Assembly: GCF_018873765.1 (NCBI RefSeq)
Contig: NC_057920.1
Coordinates: 16,257,307 to 16,321,306 of the forward strand
Direction: 5' to 3'
Length of the DNA stretch: 64,000 bases
Source: Telopea speciosissima
Lineage: Eukaryota > Streptophyta > Magnoliopsida > Proteales > Proteaceae
In this document: one piece after another, positions 11,738-24,152 of the stretch
How the letters are laid out: every line of letters begins with the position of its first letter
Position numbering within the stretch: position 1 is the first letter of the stretch
Program-made: the position numbers and the translations under genes
Notes under the pieces: generated by a model
Told to the model about the DNA's origin: nothing
Databases searched by the model: none
The model's input: only the letters and a program-made list of their open reading frames with translations

Positions 11738-14700
11738 GCTACCCTCTTCGGGTGCAGAGAACCATTTCAAAAGATACATTTTGTGATGCATCTTCATGGT
11801 GAACTGATTTTCTATTTTTGGGGCTTTGATTTTACTCTGAACTTACACTTTTTTTTTGGTCACGAAGTGTTTACTGCCGGAGATTCTTTTGGGTTGCTTG
11901 TTTAAACCAATGTTTTATCCCCATCCATGAAACCCGCGTTGTTATTGTCATCATCGTCGGGGTGAAGTGATTTGGCCTGTACTCTCACCGATTTCTAGCA
12001 GTCTTGATTTTTGGGTACTAATATTCTCGGTTTCTAGTAGTCTGAAATGATTTTCCCCCCTTTTAACAGAATGGTTAAGGAAGCCTATGCTCCTCTTTTG
12101 TAACAACTGCGTTGACATTGTTTGAGTTTCACCTCCCACCCTGAGAGATTAGATCTTATCTATGGAATCAAATATGTGGAAAATACTTTAGCAAATCCAT
12201 TTGAAGACGCATTTTTAAGTTATTCTTCTAAGTATCATTCTCGGAATCTGAAAATTGATGTCTTTATCAGTCTGCGGTGGGAATATTCTGCAATTTATGC
12301 CCTTAAAGATTGGAACACAAGAAGGAAAAAGGGGCCCGGGAGGGTGGAGAAGTTGATTCAGCCCATACTCATAGTATCTTTTCTAAAGAATATGCATATT
12401 CTTCTGTTTTTTTTTATATAATCTTAATCCAATTTTCCTTGGTCTTCTCAGCTTTCTGTCTCTGATGTCAATAAGTGGCTTTGAAGTATCAGCTCGAATA
12501 TTGAAAATGATGCACGTCCAGTTTTGCGTTTTGTCTGGTGCATCATTGTCCCGTGCATCACTAATGCAAGAAGTCCTCCCAACCCCCTTCAAACGAATCT
12601 ATTATGTTATATCTGTGTCTATTTCTAAAGAAGATTATTTGTGTCTCAGATTTTTTTAATTGGTTTTGTTTTTAGTGATTGTTTTCAGTCAGGAGTTTAC
12701 AGGGTCTTGAAACCCTCAATGACTGGCCATACGAACATTCTCCTGCAAAACCACTATCCGCACTATTTATTTTAGCATGATTTACTATACATATTTGCAT
12801 ATAGGTGTGGTTAACATAGATCCATATCTAACTTATTCATATTTGTGGCTCTTCGTCTGGCTTTCGAACCGTGATAGTAAAATTAATGAGTTTTTCTTGT
12901 TTATCCTCTGGTGTCTTTAGAACCTGCCTATTTTCTTTTACATTCATTGCCTCTTTGTTGTCATTTCCTGCCCCTCTGTTTGGTGGTATGTCTAACAATA
13001 ACCAATTAACATAAATTGTGCAGGAATAAGGGGATACTATTTGTTGCAATTGACCAAAGCAGATCACTTTCAGACCAAGGTCCTTTCGACATTGTTCTAC
13101 ATAAGGTTTGTGGAGATTTTGAAGTTCTTTCTTTTCTACCTCCTTATTTTCTAAAACCATATCATGGTCGGTTAGAGTCACATTTTTTTTTCGCATTGAT
13201 CTCTTTGTCTTGTCTTTGTTGGATGTAAGTAGCGGTTCTTTCTTTGAATAAATAATTTCTCTTTCAATTACTGGTTGTTTCCTGCATCTCCCTGGGAAAA
13301 AAAGTTGAAACTCACTGATTATGGATGTTTGCTATAGCTGACGAAGTCTGTATGTTTTTTTTTATTTTGTTTTGGTTTCAGTTATTAGGAAAGGAGTGGC
13401 GCCATATCATTGAGGTTAGTCTTTAAACTTCTGTGCATTTTCTATGTTTTTGAAACCCTTGTTTTTTAAGTTGTGAAGGCGATTGCTTTCAGAGCCATTG
13501 TCAACTTGCTTGTTCTATACACTACTTTCATGGGATCCAATGAGCAATGACAATGGCTGGTTGGATGACTAGATATCTTAAGGCTTAAAACTTATTTCTG
13601 TCTGGCATAATTTGCAGAATACTTGTTCTTTTCTTTATCATGAATCATGATCAGAGAGTCGATGTCAAAGCCTCCTACTGAGAATTTTTATTATTTATTT
13701 ACTTTTTGTTCTTTAATCAGTTTAATTAATTTAATCAGGTGTTGCTAATCATCTTTGTGAGCAAAATCTGTTGTCCTTTAAGTCAGTTTGCTGAGTACCA
13801 TCTTGTTCGCTATGATCAGATGAATGTGGGACAATTTAGTAAATTCTGCATAAATCAAGTCTGATGTTGGGTTACATGCTTTCAGGGCAATTTGATCTCA
13901 ACATAGTTCTTAAGTTATATATATTTTTTTTAGAATTAATTACCTCCAATGTTGAAATAAGTTGGGTTGCCTGCTCTGATTATGTCGATGTGAACAGCAT
14001 GTAGCTCTCATCTGTTGTATATATCTAAATCATATCCCAATGTTGCTGCCATGGTTCTAGAGAGAAAGTTATTATCGTGTTTGCCAACATACAGATGTTT
14101 GCTACCTCTTGCCAGGATTTACAGTTGAGACCTATGTGAAGTGGGACATAGAAGTTCCAAGTCCCCCATCTCTTTTTCAACTGAGTCGGAAAACAGAGTG
14201 GCCCATAAATTTATGAAACTCGTTTGTACTAGAGTACTAATTTTATATTGCATGTCTGGCTTCATACTTCATTGAAAGGATCTCTTGCAAGACTTTGTTG
14301 GGGATGGTGTAGTTTCATCTTGATAGGTGAGAACATTGATTTTTCAGTTTTGACATACAAAACACTAACAACAAAAATCAAGTCATGTCCCCAATACTTA
14401 TGGAAATGTGATGCTAGATATTTGAGGTGTTGTTCTGCCCAAGATTTTGTTTCCTGGTCAGGTAATTTTAGTTTTCCTTTCTATTATTTAAATTTACTGT
14501 TTCTTCCTTGTATTGCCTTAAATGCTATATGGCCTATCAACATAAGGAAAAAGTTTGTGTGATATTTCACATTTCTGTTTGATATCTGATCTTGTTTCTT
14601 CTCCCCTCTCTCACGGCTTCTGTTTCTTAACGAGTAGGTATCATTAAATGTTCATAATTTTCTGACTTCCAGTCATCATATCTCATCTGACATTTTATAG

Positions 14701-17700
14701 TTTAGCTGAATCATAGTTATTTCTTTTGATTGGCATATATTATTAATTTTTATTACTGTAAAAATTTCCATTTGGTGCTGATGGTCCTTAATACCCCTTA
14801 TGTTCTCTTATGAAGGATTATAGGCTCACACATCCTGAAGTTACCGTCCTTGATCCTCCTGATGCCATACAACATGTACACAATCGCCAATCCATGCTTC
14901 AGGATGTAGCCGATCTTAACCTGTCTGACTGCCATGGTAATTCTTAAACCATTTTTCTAAACAAAAAGATGTCTCGGGTTATATCATTTGCTAAAAGGTT
15001 AATAAGTGCAGTCTCAGAATTATTGTGCTTGTGTTAAAGGTCAAGTCTGTTAGGTTAAGTATCTGTCCTAAAAAATTTGTGAGATTTTCTCATACTACAT
15101 CTTGCATACATTTAACAATGCTTACAAACCCTGAATTGATTGTTGACTAATCTTGTAGGCAAAGTTGATGTTCCAAGGCAGTTGGTTGTTAAAAAAGATC
15201 CATCATCCATCCCTGATGCAGTTACTAAAGCTGGGTTGATGCTGCCTCTAGGTGAGTTTGTATATTGTAGTTGCCCATCCCCAGCTATTGTCTGTCATTG
15301 GCTTGTGCTTTAGAACTGGTTTCAATGTTTCATATTACCAGAACCCAGTATCTTCAAAAGATAAGTGGTACAATGAGGCCAAAAGAGAGAATTAAGTTGC
15401 TGGTCAGTAGTCTAAAGGTAACACAGAATGGGTCTCAGACTGCTAGCATATGCTGGTTTTTGTCTTGATTTTATGTTACTCTTATGCAGTAACATTCTGG
15501 AATAGGCAGGATTACTTGGGTGATTTTTTTGTTATTTGCTTTCTGGTAATTCTTCTTAATTGAGAACCTTTTGTCTGTACTTGATTCCTATATCAGTTGC
15601 CAAGCCACTTGTTGTTGATGGAAGTGCAAAGTCTCATGAACTATCTCTTGCATATGATCAATTTTCCCTCTCAAAACTTGAACCTCCTCTTGTTCTGCAG
15701 GAGTTTGTTAATCATGGTATGTGTTTGCTACTAATCCAGTGAGTTCATCTCCTTCAGTGTAACCATAACTTTTAGGTATACTCAGTAGATATTGTTTTAT
15801 TTGTCTTGTTACAGGAGGTGTTCTCTTTAAGGTTTATATTGTAGGTGAAGCTATAAAAGTGGTCCGGCGTTACTCTTTACCTGATATCAACAAATGTGAA
15901 CTCTTAAACAGTGCTGGTGTGTACCGTTTCCCTAGGGTTTCTTGTGCTGCTGCTTCAGCAGATGAGGCAGATCTGGACCCAGGGGTTGCTGGTGAGGCCA
16001 CTGAGACTCTTTGTTTGACATTTATTACTTCTTATCACCCTAGGAACATTTAGGTCATCATTGGATGTGGTTTAGGTTTGGTAGGGCTGAGCCAAAAAAT
16101 TTCCAATTTCTTGCCTATTCTTGACTACCCCCAACATAAGGTGCTAGTTTCTTGCTTATTTGTGGTCCTCTTCTTTTTGGTAAATCAATAGAGTTCTCCG
16201 TCCTGCAGTTTACTCACCTGGGCATTAGATTCTAAAGAAAGGGTTTAGTGAAAGGCCAGGGTTGAGTAACAGTACCAAAATTGGAAGTGACAAATAAGGA
16301 GAAAAAGAAGCTCCAAAGCACTTAATAGGAGGACCAGAGAATATTTCAACTAATGAAGAAAGGGTATTTACATTATCATTATTCCTGCAGAGCTTCCCCC
16401 ACGACCTTTACTTGAGAGGCTTGCAAGAGAGCTCCGACGTCGGCTGGTAACATTATTTCCTTTTTGACATTGAACTAATTTTCATGTCTGTGGTTGATAT
16501 GTAATTCTTGGTTATTTTTTGTGTTTTACTTGCAGGGTCTCCGGCTGTTCAACATAGATATAATCCGAGAGCATGGCACCAAAGACCATTTTTATGTTAT
16601 TGACATAAACTACTTCCCTGGCAAGTGAAAATCAATTCCTTTTTTATACCCTGCTAGTCATTGCTCATTTTATCCATGTCTTGAGACTTGACTATATGTA
16701 ATCCATCCTTCGAGATTCTTGAGTCTATTATAGTCTATACTAGCAAACGGATTTCATCCGACTTTGGTTTGGGTTCGGTGCTTCATTAACGTGTGTGCAG
16801 ATTATCATAATTGACCTACAATTTAGTCTTTGACTGTTCAAATCCTTAGCTGCACTTATGTTACCCCCCCCCCCCCCAAAAAAAAAAAAAAGTAAAAAAA
16901 ACTTTTTCAGATTAGCATACTGTAATATATTCAATTGAAAGCAAAGAAATGGATTTTGAATGTCTATATCTGCTCCTTGGCATTTGAACTTACTCATTGC
17001 ACCTTCTCTACCCTGAAAATATTTGGGAAAACTACATGATTATCTACTATTGGGGTTCCCTTTAAAAAACTGTCCACCTTGGGTTTGAGTTTACAAAAAT
17101 ACCCAATTTTGGGTTTCGGTTTACAAAATGTACATTTTTTACCGTTTTACCCCCAACCTCCCCTTCCCCTCCTCTGCTCAGGCTCTGCCTCTCCCTTCCC
17201 CAACCTCGCCAGCTCCCTTGCCCCACCCCCACCCCCTCCCCCTCCTCCACTGTCCTGCTCTACTCAGTCCCCACCCACTCTGTATTTCCCCAACCACCCC
17301 CCACCTTCGACCTCCAACAGCCTCACTCCCATCTCTGCTCTGCAACCCATATCTGCCCATACCCTTTCCTCCCACTGCCACTGCAGACTACTCCTACCAC
17401 CACCCTTTGATGCAGATCAAAGCTCGAAGAAGAGGACAAACATAAAAGTCAGAAAATACTGTTCACGAATTACTGTTCACACAAACAGTGATTTGGGTTG
17501 ATATGGACTTCTGTGTGAAGATTAGGTGCTGATTGGTGGAATATTCTGGTGTTAGTTTCTATTTTCTTAGTTATTTGTTTCTAAATTAGAGTTTCTATTT
17601 TAGTTGTTAGATTTTATTTAGAAGTTCTATTTCAGTTGTTTCTAATTTAGTTTCATTGTTTGTAATCCAAGTCTCAGCCTTATAAGAGACTTGCTATTTT

Positions 17701-20184
17701 ATTGATTCTATATTTATAGTTTCCAATTTTAGGACTTGTCAAGTTTAACTTCTAATTGTTGTAATTTGAGGAGCAAGTCAAAAATTGCTTTGAAGCAAAA
17801 GATTCTCTTGTCCAATGGTTGTGACATGAAGGGCTGGGGGCCTGGCTGAGAAAGCCAAAATCCTAGGGCAGAGAGAGCCTGGTTGGTGAGAGCCGAATCT
17901 CCTTAGCCCCTTCTCTCTTCTTCTCCTATCCTCTACTTCTCTTATTTGATTCCCTACTGTTCCTGCTGTTGTGTGACTGCAATCAAGTGCTGCAACCTGC
18001 TACTACATCTGTGAAGATCTAGAGAGCATCCTTAAAAAGCAACCGAATCTGCTGTTGCTGTCCAATGGCAAAGAAGGTCACTTTCCTCACTTGCGACTGC
18101 ATCAGTTCCTTATTCATTGCTGCTGATTCAAAGGTCTTGATCTCAACACTCTTCCGCCCAATCAGAGCGATACTTGGAGGACTGCTTCATGCCCCTAAGG
18201 AGCCCACAAGACCTCAGTCTTGAACCCTGCTACTGTTCCTTTCATTGTATCGATCCTGCTGCAATTGATCTCCCGCTGGTTTCCCTGGTTCGAGGTCAAG
18301 TTTTGCATTACCCTTGCAGCCCCACGTCGCTGATTCTCTACCAGAGGGATACATCCCACTTGACTGGGAACAAAAAGGGCCTCTGCCCCTCTATCCTTCC
18401 GGTCGAAAAACAGGGAATCCCATATCTTCAGTTTAAGGTCATCCGTCTTCTCTGACAACCAAGCTGTTCTCTGCATTTCTCAACCCCCACCTCTGCTCTG
18501 TAACCCATTTCCGTAACTCTAAGATGAATCAAACCCAAGTCTGTGTGTCTCTCGCATTGCACTGAAGAGGGCAACCATCTTCAATCTTGATCCCTCTCTT
18601 CAACCACTACTATATCCCTTGCAACCCCTCTTTGGCAATGGAAGCAGCAGAAGAGGTGTAACATTCATGTCGCTTCGTGTTTGGTGCACCATACAGGCAG
18701 AAGCCTCTTATATTTGGTCCGTGTGAATGCGTCAAAAACCGGGTGAGTGCTCTGAGATTAAAGAGAGGGGTAGGGAGGTTGCAGGGGCTAGGCTGGGTGC
18801 AGTAAAGCGGTAGTTGCAAGTTGGGGCGGGATTACATGGGGTGGGGTAGCAGGGAATGGTGGGGTGGCAAGGCAGGGAGGTGGGGATGTGGGGATGTGGG
18901 GCTGCGCAGGGGAGTGGTGGTCGCGCAGGGGTGGGGGGCATGAATGGCAGGGGCAGTGTATGTGCGAAGGAGGTACGCGGAGGTGGTGTGCGGTGGACTT
19001 GGTTGTGAGATGTTGAAGGGATGGATTGTGAGATGTTGCAAGGTGGAGCGGGGAAGCAGGGGGGGTGGGAGTTCGGAGAAGACGACGGGGTCGGTTGGTG
19101 GCGGTGGCGGAGGCAGCTCCAATGGTATGGGGAAGGCGATAGGATTGGCTATACAAGGCTGGTAGGGGAAATTAGGGGCAAAAATGCCAAAATATGTGGG
19201 AAAATGAAGGTGATTCACTGTTTGGGTTACTCATGTAAACCGAAACCCAACATTATATATTTTTGTCAAATGAAACAATAATTAGATACTTTTTTAAAGA
19301 CAAACTTGATTTTGTTGAATCTTGTGCATTCTAAAAATAGAAGTAATACAAGGTTGCAAATTGCCACTTGAGTATGATAGAACCATTCATATGCCATGAT
19401 AAGTTTTCAAGAATTTTACTAGGATAATAGTGGGCCAAGTTTGTTTGTGAGTCCCAGTGACTTGGTAGCATCCTCGGACAATTTTGAAACATGATAGCTG
19501 AGGCAGCAACCCAAAATGGATGCACATATTTTTTTTCCCTTGAATTACGTTCCTTCCTCTTTGGCAAGTTCATCATTATAGTCAGCTGCCCCATTGGCGG
19601 CAGAGCCCCTATTTTAGAACATTTTATATTCAAGTAGTTTAAGAGAACATTTGAGGAATATTAAGGATGCTATTATTTGTATGTGGTGGCTGATCTGTTG
19701 CTGTAGGCCCATAGCTTGCAAGTTTTATAGCCTGTTGTGTCACTAGAGAGAACTTTGGAATTTTGCTTTTTTCTTCTATATATATGGGAGAAAGAACGCC
19801 ACCCGGTTGCACCAGACACGCTGCCCCTGCACCCTGACATGGATGTGAAATGATTGCCGCACCCCCTGGAAATGACCTGGGGTGTGGCGGTCAATTTGCC
19901 CGCCCGTGTCAGGGTGCAGGGGCAGCGTGCGCTGCGCAACCGGGTGGCGTTCTCTTTCCCCCCCTTCCCCCCCCCCCTCCCTTCACAAACACACACACAC
20001 GTTTCAGGCCTGCACTTGATTGTGTGCTTGTGTTCCTCACTCTTTCCTCCTAGCATGTGCTGAGAAGATTTTGAAACCTATTGCAGGGTATGGGAAAATG
20101 CCAGAATATGAGCACATATTTACAGATTTCCTCCTGAGTCTGGTACAGTGCAAGTACAAGAAGCGTCTTGTGAATAATTGTTGA
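11430..20184 (+). CDS. ITPK: Inositol-tetrakisphosphate 1-kinase (ITPK2/3-type), 10 exons
   Basis: A cytosolic/nuclear ATP-grasp kinase of the ITPK family (inositol 1,3,4-trisphosphate 5/6-kinase, inositol tetrakisphosphate 1-kinase) in phytate and inositol pyrophosphate metabolism. My splicing gives 362 residues, close to plant ITPK2/3. Exons: 11430-11653, 13024-13105, 13382-13414, 14816-14936, 15159-15251, 15597-15716, 15815-15991, 16391-16446, 16536-16620, 20087-20184; phases agree at all nine junctions. Recognised blocks in order: [10 protein letters not shown] (52-61), [113 protein letters not shown]. Metal ligands expected from the human enzyme correspond to Asp310, Asp325 and Asn327, all present. 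The start could instead be the second Met (residue 15). No broken residue is seen, so the gene looks functional. The final intron uses a GC donor. Confidence 0.95.
11703..11730. repeat. (CT)n microsatellite in intron 1 of the kinase gene
   Basis: A CT dinucleotide run lies about 50 bases downstream of the exon 1 donor. It is a simple sequence repeat likely to vary between individuals. Confidence 0.8.
17040..19310. repeat. Composite insertion with inverted ends inside the ITPK intron
   Basis: Both edges carry GGGTTTCGGTTTACA in opposite orientation (about 17113-17127 on plus and about 19227-19241 on minus), next to ATCTA(C/A)TATTG-like outer words. Inside each edge the strand composition is mirrored: C-rich and purine-poor at 17150-17400, G-rich at 18730-19160. 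It is probably one DNA transposon with long degenerate inverted ends. The middle (about 17540-18150), with TTTCTATTTTAGTTGTT-like runs and CTTATAAG, resembles an old LTR of a retroelement; it has no coding region and looks like a broken fossil. Boundaries are approximate. Confidence 0.45.
19786..19960. repeat. Fold-back MITE, family A, copy in the ITPK intron
   Basis: Long GC-rich arms pair: AACGCCACCCGGTTGCACCA with GCGCAACCGGGTGGCGTT, and GCTGCCCCTGCACCCTGACA with TGTCAGGGTGCAGGGGCAGC. It ends about 125 bases before the last exon of the kinase, within the intron. The target duplication is not readable because poly-C follows the right end. Confidence 0.75.
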
Positions 20185-21054
20185 AGGCATCCATGAAAAA
20201 AGAAAGGAGACATGTTATATTTGATGTTTGAATGTGTATTCACGAGAATATATGTATTTTTCCTCTTATCCTTCAGTTTGATGTACAGCATCCTGTATGA
20301 TCTGTGCTTGCAGCTGGGAGGTTTCCACAGGAAAAAGTGGAAGAAGGTAAACCCCTCCCCTCCCCTCTTTTTTTGACTTGTGTAATTACTTGGCTCTAAT
20401 GATGACAATGTCCTTTCCAAAAGCCTCTGTCATGTACATAAGTTCTTTCAATTAAAATGTAATTTTCTTTGATTGCTCAAACTGGTGTCCCAATCTCTAT
20501 TTTTCCTGTCTTTGTTTTGATTGCCACTGTGGTCAATTCCATATGGATGGCTGGCCTTTGCTGGGTTTTGTTAAATTTACATGATTCAATCGCTTGAGTC
20601 TCCTAGTTTTGGTGATGGCTTTTGTGCGGTGTTTACTAATACGGTGCCGAGCTTGACTCTTGCAAATGGTGGTGGAGAGACGGTGATGGTCATCTCTGTT
20701 TGTGGCACGGAAGACTGTGTGTGTGTGTGGACGTGGTGAGAAGGTTGCCAATTTTAATTTCACTCTCGAGCTGGTATATGGTGCAAATTATAATAAAATA
20801 GTTTCATTTTTTGAATTGAATTGAGAAATCACATTATTAGGTGGTGATAATAAAGGGTTCGGTGTAATAGCTGGTACTTTGGCAAATTTCAGCCTAAAAC
20901 ATAGGAAGTGCAAGGAATGATTGAAAAATGAGTTTAGAATTACAAGAACGTCGTTTCATTAGTTACTTCACGCCAAATTGAATTAACTTCTGTGCTACCT
21001 TTTCAACTTGCTTGGTGTTGAAATTTGACCACTGCGGGAGGGCATGGTCTTTTG
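20185..21054. other. 3' region of ITPK and spacer
   Basis: The kinase 3' untranslated region begins here. Splice-like borders are seen after the stop (for example AAGAAG before GTAAAC at about 20347), so the 3' leader may be spliced. A GT run lies near 20719-20730. Nothing else is recognised. Confidence 0.35.
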
Positions 21055-21285
21055 AAATATATGGATGGTATCGGTATCGTATCAGGTAATATGTATCGGT
21101 TTTTGCAAGTAACCAATCCTGATACTGTATCAGTGATACAGTATGGATAAGGGGTAAAATAATCAACAAATCATGTTCAAAGGAGATTCAGTGGCAGATT
21201 TTTCCGATGCGACTGCTACTGATCCGATATTGTATCAGTTTCCAGGTTGATCGATACCACAAATTTCGATCCGATTCTTTGAATG
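21055..21285. repeat. Dispersed GTATCGGTATCG-type repeat, degenerate
   Basis: It is rich in TATCGGTATCG, CTGATAC and GATCGATACC words on both strands, like the intact hAT-type MITE at 35347-35605, but its ends are eroded. Further relatives are at about 29165-29390 and 60465-60545. Confidence 0.5.
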
Positions 21286-21559
21286 ATGCATGTACTTGTC
21301 CTATGATCGATGTTTGAGTCTGTTTATTACTTAAAAGTAGAGCTTAGCCTGCTTTATAGTCAATAATATTAATCCAAGACTAAATTTTCTTTTATATTTA
21401 TAATGAATGGATGAAGTCTTTGTTCATGCATGCCTACAAGTTCATTACAAAATTGAGAATTCTAATGAGATTTTGTGATTAAGGAAACCTTGTGCATATA
21501 TGTCAATGGCATGAAAGCTTCTACCATGAAGCATCCTAACAAGATGGATCAGCGTTAAT

Positions 21560-21980
21560 CTTTGAGATGGGCATCTAGCATTTTGTTAGATGGCAATCTC
21601 CTTTTATTCACTGCAGGTCCTATAAGAGGATGTAATAACAAGGAGCCTGAATTGGTCGCAATTATTAGTGGTTTAATTTGGGCAAACAAGAGGGCTGAAG
21701 CTAAAAGAAGTCTGATGCTCAAATACTCTGTTGCCTGGACTTCTTCCAACTCCATCCCGTTCTCCTTGGCCTTTTGAACTGTTGACCTATTTTTTACAGA
21801 TCTCTAACCTTTCTAGGGATTTGATTTTCCGACATATTGAGGACAATTTTTTGCTAACTAAACTCAACTCAATGGCCTTTGAAGTATATAATTCAAAATA
21901 TCCCTATATGTATGATTCGTGTAAAAAATTGCCGTCTAATTAATATATTTTCTTTCTTTCCATCAAAAAAAAAAAAAAAA
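21560..21980 (+). mobile_element. 5'-truncated L1-type LINE with poly(A) and 19-bp target duplication
   Basis: AAGATGGATCAGCGTTAAT occurs at 21541-21559 and again at 21981-21999, bracketing about 420 bp that end in an A-run of about 17. The body reads as the C-terminal RNase H-like region of plant L1 elements (CNNKEPELVAI, then SNLSRDLIFRHI and a short tail), with a frame change between the two parts, so it is dead. Poly(A), 5' truncation and a long direct flank are hallmarks of target-primed reverse transcription. The flanks are identical, so the insertion is fairly young. Confidence 0.88.
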
Positions 21981-21999
21981 AAGATGGATCAGCGTTAAT

Positions 22000-23834
22000 G
22001 GTTGCAAGGGTCAATTGATGGTCCCCAAGTGCTCAGTCTCTATATAAGAGCCTAAGCAAGAGGTGCCTAAGGCAAGAAAATATCACTCAACAAAATCTTA
22101 GAAAGTTGTAGACTTGCAGTAACTCAGAGCTACAAGGGCAGAAGTGAAGATGTTCGGCACATGAGCAAGTCCTTTCAAGTTGCAGAGTAGAGCTAACTCT
22201 AAACCTGAAGGGTGTCTCTTATGAATACATCGAAGAAGATTTCACTCATAGAAGTTCTTTGCTTCTCAAATATAACCCAATTCATAAGAAAATACATGTG
22301 CTCCTACACGGCGAAAATCGTGGAAACCATCATCATACTCGAATACATAGATGAGACATGGGAGAGCTATAACATAATGCTTGAAGATCCTTAAGAGGTA
22401 GTACTTTTTGCATTTGTATAGCTTTATGTTTGTTCACTTCAGTAGGTTATTTATTTACAAAAAAGGAAAAAAGTTTCCTACATGGACATTCTGAGAGATT
22501 TTTCCACAAAGGCAGTTGGTTCTGCCATGTGGACAAATACTGATTTAGTTATTTTAACCATTGGATAGATGGGGAGGGCCTCATGCCTGTTGGTTGATCT
22601 AGACATGGAACCGTGGTGTTTCATAGAGATGAAGGGTGCAAGAAGTGAATTACCAGAGGTGCTGCAAAGAAGGGTAAAACAAAGGAAGAGGGAATAGAAT
22701 TTTGTGGTGACTAGCAATTTGCTTTTCAGGGGTGAGATTTAGGCCATATGAAACTCTATTATTTAGGTTGAGGATGATGACTAGGTTAGACCACTGTAAT
22801 GTTGATACTTGACAATAGGAGAGTTGAGCTCCTTGATGACATTGAGAAGCTGTGTTTCTTTCATTTATTACAAACAGTAATGCAGGGGGGGGGTACATTT
22901 TTCTTGGTGCAACAGTGGGTGGGTGATAACTGTGAACAGATTATGTGAAGTGTTTTGAGTTTACCCATCGCTAAGGACATTTGTCTTCTTCAGGGATTTC
23001 GGATCAAACACTCATGGTGGTAGTCGCAGGTAAAGCTAAGCCCTACAGTTTTTTTAGTCATTAGACATTTCACGAGGGGTTCATGGAGTTGTCAACTAGG
23101 CATGGGTTTTTCACTTGCTGGGTTCCCTGTGTACAATTCTTGGTGGCTGCAGAGTGAAGGTAATGTAAACTTTGGGTTCCTTCTTCAGGGAGTTTGCTGT
23201 ATCAGTGCAAACAGTACAGGGCTTTGGATGGCGTATTAGAGATGGGAGAGACATTAAGTTACTAATATCTAAGATTCAACTTCCAGCACTCCATGTAGCT
23301 CTACATGTTGCATAGAATATTTGATTAATTATTAGAAGAATCAAAGGGTAGTAGCTTCTGTCAATGTTATATTGGACGTTTCAAGGACTTGACTACACAT
23401 GAATCCTGTGTTTCAGACTCAGATCGAATGAGCAGGAGTCTTGTAATCAGTAACTAAGATGTAGCATTTAAAAATTTTCAACATTCTCAAAATAATACAG
23501 TACGGTGTCCATACCGTCCAAGTAGAGCTGAGAAACACCGACTTGAAACTTTCAATACTCATCCATTTCATAACTTAAAAGGAACAGCCTCCTGGAGACG
23601 CTGCGACTTGCGAGGGGTTGTAAGGGGAAAAACATCAAACAGTTGGTAGGTATTGCGGATAGGCACTGAGAACAGCAATTAATTGAAAGCAAGCTAAATG
23701 TGACACAAGCGCGAAAGAAGTCCCGAACGAGAAGGAATTAAATTTCATTGTGTACCAAAAACAACAACAGAGGAAGACCAAATAAAGAAGGAAAGAAAAT
23801 AACTAACATGAAGATGAAGATGTTCGGTCCTTCC
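22000..23834. other. Spacer with splice-like and promoter-like sequence, no supported gene
   Basis: A TCTATATAAGAGCC box at about 22038-22051 looks like a promoter (from a transposable element or a lost gene). Around 22994-23030 and 23189-23460, sequence bounded by CTTCAG and GCAG/GTAA-like borders could be untranslated exons of the upstream kinase gene. No coding region is recognised. Confidence 0.3.
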
Positions 23835-24152
23835 TCAAGGATTCTCGATTGATTGTGGAGTGGGAGAAGTGAGAACAGTGGCGGCAGGTTCATCAGCAGT
23901 GAGGAGACTCCAATCAGGAGGGAGAGCAGGGAGAGGTGGGTAGACTGTGGGGCGACGCTTGATGTCCCAAGGCTGAGTTTTCTTGGGCCTAGTCTTCATG
24001 TGGTGCGCCGTCCCCTTCTTCTGTGGCCGAGACGAGCACTCTATCACCAAATCCCTTCTTCTTCCAACGCTGGTTGGAGCTGCCTTCGTTACAAGACCAG
24101 TGGAATTGTTGGGTAACACGATTCTTGACCCAAACACCGCTGAAATCGACAT
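23835..24152 (-). CDS. PSRP6: 50S ribosomal protein 6, chloroplastic (plastid-specific)
   Basis: Intronless, 105 residues, close to Arabidopsis PSRP6 (about 106). It is a small plastid-specific protein of the chloroplast large ribosomal subunit. Residues 1 to about 37 are Ser/Ala/Val-rich with basic residues and no acidic cluster until the end, as in a chloroplast transit peptide. The mature part begins near ECSSRPQKKGTAHHMKTRPK (38-57) and continues with KKTQPWDIKRRPTVYPPLP, the diagnostic family block. The C-terminal tail (81-105) is variable in the family. An in-frame ATG lies 147 bases upstream, but the family start MS(I/V)SA(V/I)FG(S/T)R fixes the start used here. The gene looks intact. 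Confidence 0.93.
   Translation of the reverse strand: MSISAVFGSRIVLPNNSTGLVTKAAPTSVGRRRDLVIECSSRPQKKGTAHHMKTRPKKTQPWDIKRRPTVYPPLPALPPDWSLLTADEPAATVLTSPTPQSIENP

Larger units (their letters stand above)
16621..20086 (+). other. Last intron of ITPK: GC-AG intron, ~3.5 kb
   Basis: Coding sequence stops at CCT-G (16620) and resumes after TTGCAG at 20087, giving the family motif [16 protein letters not shown]. The donor reads GCAAGT, an otherwise ideal U1 match with C in place of T, so this is a GC-AG intron. It holds a composite insertion (about 17040-19310) and a family A MITE (19786-19960). The other introns of the gene are all under 1.5 kb. Confidence 0.85.

Noticed and set aside
17079-17501. 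Proline-rich open frames at 17079-17501 (+) and 18788-19218 (-)
   Set aside because: They are low-complexity translations of the C-rich and G-rich edges of an intron insertion, overlap one another in several frames and have no domain.
22000-22400. Endogenous pararetrovirus fragment
   Set aside because: Only a TATATAAG promoter-like box and a weak open frame were seen; no viral domain could be recognised, so no such call is made.
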